From a virus: a DNA stretch of 54,188 nt. The first letter of the stretch is position 1, and the number at the start of each line of letters is the position of its first letter. Position numbers and translations under genes: made by a program. The notes beneath the pieces are model-generated. The model searched no databases, was not told the origin of the DNA, and worked only from the letters and a program-made list of their open reading frames with translations. The stretch lies in IMG/VR virus record IMGVR_UViG_3300032770_000026, positions 1 through 54,188 of that record. One strand, written 5' to 3'. Of the stretch, positions 49,129 to 54,188 are shown piece after piece.

Positions 49129-49292
49129 GAGACCTACCAATAAATAACATACTCCTCCCCTTCGAGCACGAACCATCCGACGAAGAATCTCATCATTGCG
49201 GCTCCCCAATGGATCACAAAGAGGATTGGGATACTGGGGAAGAATATTTAGAATGTAGACATTGTAATTATAACACATTAAAAACTGAATAA
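49125..49292 (+). CDS. Small zinc-finger-like protein, 55 aa
   Basis: HHCGSPMDHKED ... YLECRHCNYNTL gives paired Cys/His groups suitable for one zinc ion. Its stop overlaps the following ATG by one base. The middle is acidic. Confidence 0.6.
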   Translation: MRDLPINNILLPFEHEPSDEESHHCGSPMDHKEDWDTGEEYLECRHCNYNTLKTE

Positions 49293-49657
49293 TGGAGAAA
49301 TGCATAATTAAAACTTGTGTAAAAAAAGAAACCCAAAAAGGGACTTATTACACTATCGAACTTTCCGATGATAGAAAGGGGTTAAGTTCAGACGATTTAA
49401 CCGGGAAAATTGGACAAGAAACTGAACTCGAAGTAAAGCAAGGTAAAGAATATCAGGGCGTAATGCAATATTATTTCAACCTGCCAAAAGCAGATAAACC
49501 GGCAAATGGGAAATTTCCTGCTAAGGATTGGACTTATGAAAAAAGACGTTATGCTCTTGAGAATGCTGTTAATTTTTGCAGAGACAGAAAAGAATTAACC
49601 TCAGCAAATACAATTGATCTAGCAAATAAGTTTTTTGAATTTCTTAATACGAAATAA
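49292..49657 (+). CDS. Possible OB-fold DNA-binding protein, 121 aa
   Basis: The first half (CIIKTCVKKETQKGTYYTIE; IGQETELEVKQGKEYQGVMQ, then YYFNLPK) alternates strands as in OB-fold ssDNA-binding or annealing-associated proteins. The second half is helical. It sits two genes before the PD-(D/E)XK nuclease, a place where recombination partners occur. Weak evidence. Confidence 0.5.
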   Translation: MEKCIIKTCVKKETQKGTYYTIELSDDRKGLSSDDLTGKIGQETELEVKQGKEYQGVMQYYFNLPKADKPANGKFPAKDWTYEKRRYALENAVNFCRDRKELTSANTIDLANKFFEFLNTK

Positions 49658-49659
49658 TC

Positions 49660-49821
49660 ATGGTAAACGAAAATATTGATTTTATAATCGATAGACAGCC
49701 ATTAATTAACTGGCAAAAATGGTTAAACCAATGGATGCATACTTATAAAACCATTGAGATAATTAACTCGACAGTCCATGAGAATGGAGAAGTAACTATA
49801 ATCTTAAAACGAATCAAATGA
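49660..49821 (+). CDS. Small hypothetical protein, 53 aa
   Basis: MVNENIDFIIDRQPLINWQK, then WLNQWMHTYKTIEIINSTVH. Trp-rich, helix then strand. It overlaps the nuclease ATG by four bases. Confidence 0.6.
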   Translation: MVNENIDFIIDRQPLINWQKWLNQWMHTYKTIEIINSTVHENGEVTIILKRIK

Positions 49822-50585
49822 TAAAGTTTATCGATGAACTAGCGAATAAGATTACGATTCCAGATCAACACTTCTACGAATCGACGAAGAACCCGGGAAA
49901 ATGGTTGCCTTCAGTTACTACTTTTCTTGAGGCTTATCCTAAGGGTATAGCTTATATAATGTGGCTTAAACAAGTAGGCATGAATGCAAGCCAAATACTT
50001 AACGAAGCGGCTGAAATAGGTTCAAATATCCATGCTGCAATTGACCAATACGTAAAATCAGGATCATTAAGTTATTTAAGTAAAACCGGCCAAGAGCTTT
50101 TTAAGTGGGAGGAATGGGAGTTAATCTGCAAAGCGATGGAATTTTTCACCATTTATAAACCAGAAATAATTGTTCATGAATTTTCATTCGCTTCTGATGA
50201 ACTTGGTTATGGTGGCACTATTGATATGATTTGCAAAATCAATGGTGAAATATGGCTTATAGACTACAAATCCGGTAATGGAATATATGAAAGTCACTAC
50301 CTGCAAATTGCCGCTTATAAGAAAGCCTGGGAACTTTTAAACCCGCAATATCCAATTCAACATTCAGGGTTACTTCATTTAAAGGCAGCCACAAGAAAAG
50401 AAATTGAAGGGCAAATTCAAGGTAAGGGATGGAAAGTTGAGCAACCGGAAAACTCTTTTGAAAATGACTTTGAATATTTCCAGTACTGTCAGAAACTTTG
50501 GCATCGGGCAAACCCAAAAGTCGCCCCAAAGATTCTTGAATATCCTTTGAGTTTTACAAAACAGGAAGAACTAATTCTTAAGTAA
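49818..50585 (+). CDS. PD-(D/E)XK superfamily nuclease (RecB/Cas4-like)
   Basis: 255 residues with the full motif set: AAEIGSNIHAAIDQYVKSG (His in motif I), GYGGTIDMICKINGE (Asp), WLIDYKSGNG (D-x-K), and HYLQIAAYKKAWELL (QxxAY). This is typical of phage exonucleases used in recombination or end processing. It probably works with the small proteins just upstream. Confidence 0.87.
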   Translation: MIKFIDELANKITIPDQHFYESTKNPGKWLPSVTTFLEAYPKGIAYIMWLKQVGMNASQILNEAAEIGSNIHAAIDQYVKSGSLSYLSKTGQELFKWEEWELICKAMEFFTIYKPEIIVHEFSFASDELGYGGTIDMICKINGEIWLIDYKSGNGIYESHYLQIAAYKKAWELLNPQYPIQHSGLLHLKAATRKEIEGQIQGKGWKVEQPENSFENDFEYFQYCQKLWHRANPKVAPKILEYPLSFTKQEELILK

Positions 50586-50600
50586 ACTAAAAATAAAACA

Positions 50601-50786
50601 ATGAAAGAATTAAATGGAATATCAGCATCCGACAGTGTTAAAATCGACAAGGAATTAATACGCATAAAAACTTTGATTGACGAAGCAGACAACTATTATT
50701 TTGCAGAAAAGCCGAAAGAAAAACTTGAAATATTAAAAGCAGATATTGACGATATTTTTTCAAATATAATGAGAATATTAGAATGA
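50601..50786 (+). CDS. Small helical protein, 61 aa
   Basis: MKELNGISASDSVKIDKELI, then LIDEADNYYFAEKPKEKLEI. Entirely helical and charged. Overlaps the 30-residue frame that follows. Confidence 0.6.
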   Translation: MKELNGISASDSVKIDKELIRIKTLIDEADNYYFAEKPKEKLEILKADIDDIFSNIMRILE

Positions 50787-50875
50787 CCTATTGTCTCGAC
50801 CTAAATTTTAAAATTGTCCCATTTACCGGACAAAACTCACTCAAAACAGGTTCTTATTCTGATTGCCTAAAGTGA
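50783..50875 (+). CDS. Possible micro-protein, 30 aa
   Basis: An ATGA-coupled frame: MTYCLDLNFKIVPFTGQNSL and ending SYSDCLK. It has two Cys that could pair. The only support is the overlap junction with the previous gene. Confidence 0.35.
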   Translation: MTYCLDLNFKIVPFTGQNSLKTGSYSDCLK

Positions 50876-50896
50876 AAAATAACTAAAAACAAAATT

Positions 50897-52180
50897 ATGA
50901 AATATTTAAAAATTAAAAACGATGGCCTTTTAGATTCACGTCTCATATATCTAATGGGCGGAACAACTAAGGCCAATGATCATTACAAAATAGGTCAATT
51001 TGGCACCGGTATAAAATACGTGCTCGCATGGCTTTTGAGAAATAATATTTTTTTCAAAATATTCATAGGCGGAAAAGAACTTGTTATTTCTACGAAAACC
51101 GAAATCATTAGGGATACGGAATTTAATGTAATTTACATCAATAATGAACGGACAAGTATAACCACAAATATGGGGTTGAATTGGAAAGCATGGATGATTA
51201 TTCGTGAAATTTGGTGTAATGCATTGGACGAAGAAAACGGGTCATATTGCGAAACTGAAGAAGTTCTGCCAGAGGAAAATAGCACTGAGTTTTATATTCA
51301 ATTAACTGGTGAAATAAAAGATGTTTTTGATAATTGGACAAAGTATTTTATTTCTCAACAACCACTACAGAATGAAAGAGATTTCGCTATTTATCATGGT
51401 GGCGAAACCTTGAGGCTTTATAAAAATGGCATTCTTATAAAGGAAATCGAAAACTACAAAACAGTTTTCGCTTATGATATTAAGAATGCAAACATAAACG
51501 AACTCAGGGAATTCAATGGCACTGCGTCAAACGAGATTGTAAGGATATTCCCTTTTTTAAACAAGGCATGTATTGATATCTTACTTAACAACATAAAGGG
51601 ATGTTATGAAGAAACAATGAACTACGATTGGTACGGAATCCCTGCCTACGGAGACCAATGGAAAGAAGCTATCGGCGCGGCTAAATTCATTGATTACGAT
51701 TCTTATGATAAATTAATTGTCAGACAGCCGAAATTAGCAGAAGAACCAATTATTCAGGTGCCTAAAGGATTATTCAAAGAACTTATTAAACACTTCCCGT
51801 CAGTTTCAATACTCCGTGTATCCGACAAGGTAAATACTTTTTATGAAACTTCGTCCTATTTATTCAACGAAAAGATTCAAATCTGCATTAAAATACTCGA
51901 ATCATGTAATTATTTTCTTGACAAAGATCTGAAGATAATTACAGGAATGTTTGGTAATTCGTTAACTCAAGGGTCAATTAATTTTGATTCAAAGGAAATA
52001 CGTTTATCTGAGGATTTAGAACACTTATCCGACATTGAATTAATATATGTTCTAATTGAAGAAAACGAACATTACCGGACTTCATTTGACGATTGTTCCC
52101 GTGAATTTCAAACCCATTTTCTTAAACTGTATACAAACATGCTTTTAAAACAGGCAAAAGAAAATATTTCACAAAATTGA
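50897..52180 (+). CDS. GHKL-type ATPase-like protein
   Basis: 427 residues. The N-terminus LDSRLIYLMGGTTKANDHYK, then IGQFGTGIKYVLAWLLR, resembles the G box and lid of GHKL ATPases (Hsp90, histidine kinase, MutL, MORC). REIWCNALDEENG resembles the N box (E...N). In that family, N and G boxes bind ATP; here the G-type motif precedes the N-type motif, a permuted order. The C-terminus has LIEENEHYRTSFDDCSREFQ, reminiscent of a degenerate zinc-protease helix. Function in phages is unknown. Confidence 0.62.
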   Translation: MKYLKIKNDGLLDSRLIYLMGGTTKANDHYKIGQFGTGIKYVLAWLLRNNIFFKIFIGGKELVISTKTEIIRDTEFNVIYINNERTSITTNMGLNWKAWMIIREIWCNALDEENGSYCETEEVLPEENSTEFYIQLTGEIKDVFDNWTKYFISQQPLQNERDFAIYHGGETLRLYKNGILIKEIENYKTVFAYDIKNANINELREFNGTASNEIVRIFPFLNKACIDILLNNIKGCYEETMNYDWYGIPAYGDQWKEAIGAAKFIDYDSYDKLIVRQPKLAEEPIIQVPKGLFKELIKHFPSVSILRVSDKVNTFYETSSYLFNEKIQICIKILESCNYFLDKDLKIITGMFGNSLTQGSINFDSKEIRLSEDLEHLSDIELIYVLIEENEHYRTSFDDCSREFQTHFLKLYTNMLLKQAKENISQN

Positions 52181-52182
52181 TT

Positions 52183-52284
52183 ATGAATCCTAACCCCTTC
52201 TCTTATCCATCCCGAAAAACCGTAAAAGCAATTCAGGAATGGAAAATAAAAAACGCCCTGAAGGGGTTGATACAAGTAAAGTAA
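52183..52284 (+). CDS. Possible micro-protein, 33 aa
   Basis: MNPNPFSYPSRKTVKAIQEW and a basic end LKGLIQVK. It starts two bases after the previous stop and ends 16 bases before the next ATG, so it fills the gap as a gene would. Confidence 0.5.
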   Translation: MNPNPFSYPSRKTVKAIQEWKIKNALKGLIQVK

Positions 52285-52300
52285 TTTTAAAATTGATAAA

Positions 52301-52585
52301 ATGACAACATTTGAATACGGAGTAATGAGTTCAAAATATTCATGTGAAGCTGAAAATAAATTAACGGCTTATGTTGCTATGTGCTTGCATTACGATAGGA
52401 ATAATCACATGATTGCTATTTATGCGCCTGAGGAATGTAAAAAAGATAGTTGGCTTAATCCATTTGGCCAAGTATCTAAAAGACTAGATGAAGTATTCGG
52501 AGGCGAAGGGGCTTTTGATAAATATGTTGATTCACATATCGAAGAAATTAGGACTTGTTATAAATCTATTAAACAATTGTGTTAA
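52301..52585 (+). CDS. Hypothetical protein, 94 aa
   Basis: MTTFEYGVMSSKYSCEAENK, LTAYVAMCLHYDRNNHMIAI. Alpha/beta with three Cys. Its stop overlaps the next ATG by one base. No domain recognised. Confidence 0.65.
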   Translation: MTTFEYGVMSSKYSCEAENKLTAYVAMCLHYDRNNHMIAIYAPEECKKDSWLNPFGQVSKRLDEVFGGEGAFDKYVDSHIEEIRTCYKSIKQLC

Positions 52586-53022
52586 TGGACTTTCTAGCTA
52601 AGATAACCGGACAAAATCATTTTGAGCCATTAGGCGCGGAGGCATTTAAAAAGTCTCTTAAATTAAAACCTGATGATTATATCCGACTTGAAACCTGGAA
52701 AGAAAGAAATATTCAATTTCATCGCAAATATTTTGCCTTTTTAAACACCATAATCTATTTTTTGCCAGAGGATGAGAAATACGATCGCTTTAGAAATATC
52801 GATTACCTACGTGAAGAATTAATGATAATGATCGGGTCTGTGGACATTCATATCACCATGGACGGCGAGCAAATTTTAAGGCCAAAATCGATAAGTTTTA
52901 AATCGATGGACAATGAAGCTTTTGAAAAAGTCTATTCGCTTTCGATTGATGCGGCCTTGAAATACTTCTTGCATCATCTTAATAAAGAGGATTTTGAACG
53001 ACAAATATTAAGTTTTATTTAA
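52585..53022 (+). CDS. DUF1367-like phage protein
   Basis: 145 residues from ATG at 52585. ETWKERNIQFHRKYFAFLNT matches the hallmark R-N..FHRKYFAL of the DUF1367 family of early phage proteins next to recombination genes. The C-terminus (SFKSMDNEAFEKVYSLSIDA) also fits. Molecular role is unknown. Confidence 0.75.
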   Translation: MDFLAKITGQNHFEPLGAEAFKKSLKLKPDDYIRLETWKERNIQFHRKYFAFLNTIIYFLPEDEKYDRFRNIDYLREELMIMIGSVDIHITMDGEQILRPKSISFKSMDNEAFEKVYSLSIDAALKYFLHHLNKEDFERQILSFI

Positions 53023-53033
53023 AAATAGAAAGT

Positions 53034-53141
53034 ATGAATAACGGAGAATTTTCATCTGAAATTATCGCATTTACAGCCCAAAATAGTAATTATCAAGTTG
53101 ATAGAAGTTATATTTCTTTAAGTCATATTTATATCAAATAG
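53034..53141 (+). CDS. Possible small protein, 35 aa
   Basis: MNNGEFSSEIIAFTAQNSNY, then QVDRSYISLSHIYIK. Spacing to the previous gene is 11 bases. Weak evidence from position and open frame only. A 17-codon frame at 53176-53229 follows and is even less certain. Confidence 0.35.
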   Translation: MNNGEFSSEIIAFTAQNSNYQVDRSYISLSHIYIK

Positions 53142-53234
53142 TTGAAAAATTAAATTGGGTTATTAAAAATCTAAAATGATTTGTACAAATACGATTGAAG
53201 TATATGGAACAGATAACCATCTAAAATAAACAGT

Positions 53235-53483
53235 ATGTCAAAAGAAAGAATTGAATTAAACAAATCAGAAAAAGAATTACTTGAATTTTCGGCTGGTGAC
53301 TTAATTCCAGAATTAGCTAAAAATCCAAATCTACAACATGTAAGAATGTCTGCATTTGACTATTACAATCCACAGACAAAAGAATATTATCAAGTTCATG
53401 TTTTAGTCACGCGGGACGAAAGCGACTTTCTGGAGTTTTTACAGACTGAAGAGATGTCAGCATATGGGAAAAAAATAGTTTAA
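53235..53483 (+). CDS. Hypothetical protein, 82 aa
   Basis: MSKERIELNKSEKELLEFSA, acidic C-terminus (ESDFLEFLQTEEMSA). Alpha/beta. No domain recognised. Followed by a weak stem-loop. Confidence 0.65.
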   Translation: MSKERIELNKSEKELLEFSAGDLIPELAKNPNLQHVRMSAFDYYNPQTKEYYQVHVLVTRDESDFLEFLQTEEMSAYGKKIV

Positions 53484-53504
53484 TTATTGACTTTTAGATT
53501 TTTC

Positions 53505-53535
53505 CCTCTTTACCTGAGAAGGGCTAAGAGGTTTT
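53505..53535 (+). terminator. Weak terminator-like stem-loop
   Basis: CCTCTT, 15-base loop, AAGAGG, then TTTT. It lies 22 bases after the stop at 53483. Stem is short, so termination may be partial. Confidence 0.45.
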
Positions 53536-53562
53536 ACTAACTTAAAAATGGAATTATGAAAA
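53536..53562 (+). repeat. 27-base translation leader, first copy
   Basis: The leader ACTAACTTAAAAATGGAATT plus ATGAAAA is identical at 53536 and 53727. Each contains a three-codon frame, ATG GAA TTA TGA, whose stop overlaps the ATG of the next gene. This suggests coupled re-initiation. Confidence 0.6.
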
Positions 53563-53723
53563 CACCTTACAAATGTCCTTATCAACACAAAAAAAGTTGT
53601 GATAAAGTTGATCCAAACGGATGGCTTTATATGGTTTGTGAAGAATGCGAACATTACGAAAATGGAGTGCGTGAAACCGGATCATTTTTATCATTTTCCT
53701 GGTTTAAAAAGAAACGTAACTAA
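53556..53723 (+). CDS. Small Cys-rich protein, 55 aa
   Basis: MKTPYKCPYQHKKSCDKVDP, then MVCEECEHYENG, giving five Cys in pairs typical of a zinc-binding fold. The C-terminus is basic (WFKKKRN). Begins inside the duplicated leader. Confidence 0.65.
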   Translation: MKTPYKCPYQHKKSCDKVDPNGWLYMVCEECEHYENGVRETGSFLSFSWFKKKRN

Positions 53724-53726
53724 TTG

Positions 53727-53753
53727 ACTAACTTAAAAATGGAATTATGAAAA
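53727..53753 (+). repeat. 27-base translation leader, second copy
   Basis: Identical to 53536-53562, again with ATG GAA TTA TGA overlapping a gene start (ATG at 53747). The gap between the copies is exactly one small gene, so the pair may derive from a local gene duplication followed by replacement of the coding part. Confidence 0.6.
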
Positions 53754-53878
53754 AGATTGTAAAAGCTTGGATTTGGATTTTATATGCCATTTCATTCCTT
53801 GTAACTCCTATTGTGATTATTTGGCAAATGGCTAATGAGCACGCTAATGAAATCGGGAATTATATTGATAAAGATTGA
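53747..53878 (+). CDS. Single-span membrane peptide, 43 aa
   Basis: MKKIVKAWIWILYAISFLVT, then PIVIIWQMANEH and an acidic tail. One membrane segment with a basic N-terminus. Below usual length cutoffs but preceded by the conserved leader. Confidence 0.62.
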   Translation: MKKIVKAWIWILYAISFLVTPIVIIWQMANEHANEIGNYIDKD

Positions 53879-53960
53879 ACTAACTAACTGATTTATTAAT
53901 ATTTTTTGAAATGAAAGAGATGTATGGCATTATCCTATACTGAACAATTACAGGACCAAC

Positions 53961-53976
53961 GATGGATGGATAGATA
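53961..53976 (+). repeat. GATR tetranucleotide run in HNH gene
   Basis: GATGGATGGATAGATA: four 4-base units. Gain or loss of a unit changes the reading frame. With three units the HNH gene would be intact. Confidence 0.6.
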
Positions 53977-54181
53977 AATCTGATAAAATAAAGGAAAGAG
54001 ATAATAATACCTGTCAGATTTGCGGAACGAAAGAGCATTATGTTTACGTACATCATATTTGTTATTTACCTGATACGCTTGCATGGGAATATGACGATGA
54101 ACTTTTACAAACAGTATGCAGAAAACACCATGAACAACTAACTTATGACATGCCTAAAGTTGCAGGAATTATAGCATTTCA

Positions 54182-54188
54182 GGCATTA
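54182..54188. repeat. Right copy of 7-bp terminal overlap
   Basis: GGCATTA, identical to bases 1-7. See the left copy for the circularity argument. Confidence 0.6.

Larger units (their letters stand above)
53924..54188 (+). pseudogene. HNH endonuclease with apparent frameshift, runs across the circle joint
   Basis: From ATG at 53924 the frame gives MALSYTEQLQDQRWMDR and stops (53975). The rest is in the frame that opens with KSDKIKERDNNTCQICGTKE, then HYVYVHHICYLPDTLAWEYD and TVCRKHHEQLTYDMPK. Together they match the small phage HNH family (YxxQLxDxRW ... RDxxTCQxCG ... VHHxxY ... CxxCHE). Removing one GATA unit of the tetranucleotide run at 53961-53976 restores one continuous frame with normal spacing. 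The C-terminus continues at bases 2-70 if the molecule is circular. It could be a real mutation, slippage, or an assembly error. Confidence 0.68.

Noticed and set aside
49108-49305. 65-codon minus-strand frame
   Set aside because: Covers the zinc-finger-like plus-strand gene with tidy overlaps on both sides; shadow.
1-54188. Prophage with integration module
   Set aside because: No integrase, excisionase, att sites or host flanks were seen; ends join into a circle. Lysogeny by other means is not excluded.
1-54188. tRNA genes
   Set aside because: No cloverleaf-like stretch with GTTCRANNC and matching stems was noticed by eye; an automated scan would be decisive.

Overview
The window is a tailed-phage genome, essentially complete, whose host is almost certainly a member of the Bacteroidota. 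The evidence for the host is A+T-rich DNA, start codons preceded by A-rich stretches instead of Shine-Dalgarno sequences, promoters of the Bacteroidota form TTG-N19/20-TAnnTTTG, and signal peptides that end in the Bacteroidota-typical AQ or SQ. The virion genes (Mu-like portal and MuF head protein, sheath, tube, frameshifted tail chaperone, short tape measure, baseplate) indicate a contractile-tail (myovirus-type) particle. The last 7 bases of the window repeat the first 7. Joining the ends across that overlap continues an HNH endonuclease reading frame, so the molecule is probably a circularly closed assembly.

Layout. (1) 1-7.1 kb, replication: initiator-like protein with an internal array of 12-bp repeats (a candidate origin), T7-like primase-helicase, beta-class DNA methyltransferase, HNH-like protein, a RuvC-like gene cut short by a cassette-like block, VRR-NUC nuclease, and a protein ending in DnaA domain IV. 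(2) 7.2-31.6 kb, packaging and virion: terminases, connector, portal, MuF head protein with a C-terminal effector-like domain, separate PBECR-type nuclease, tail completion proteins, a 973-residue protease-scaffold-capsid fusion, sheath, tube, GIY-YIG endonuclease, chaperone with -1 frameshift, tape measure, baseplate and fibre genes. (3) 33.2-41.3 kb: three genes with signal peptides, a beta-helix protein, and a membrane/lysis cluster. (4) 41.5-54.2 kb, small accessory genes: HTH regulators, a C5 methyltransferase, an orphan IS1595-like N-terminus, a PD-(D/E)XK nuclease, a GHKL-like ATPase and many small unknown proteins.

Regulation. Three identical 20-21-bp near-palindromes, each exactly 19 bp before a TAnTTTTG box, precede the connector gene, the capsid fusion gene and the fibre-region genes; they look like phage late promoters. 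Each lies beside minus-strand genes: a small basic protein, an HTH protein with a 39-residue membrane peptide, and an exported HExxH protein. A second palindrome with core TTACGTAA overlaps the -10-like boxes of the nuclease-like gene at 13.96 kb, the minus-strand module at 32.8 kb, and (shorter form) the small HTH gene at 45.9 kb, suggesting a second regulon. A ~230-bp non-coding sequence carrying this palindrome occurs twice, in inverted orientation.

No integrase, excisionase, tRNA gene or CRISPR array was seen. Lifestyle is not determined by the sequence. All family assignments come from reading motifs by eye; no database search was run.
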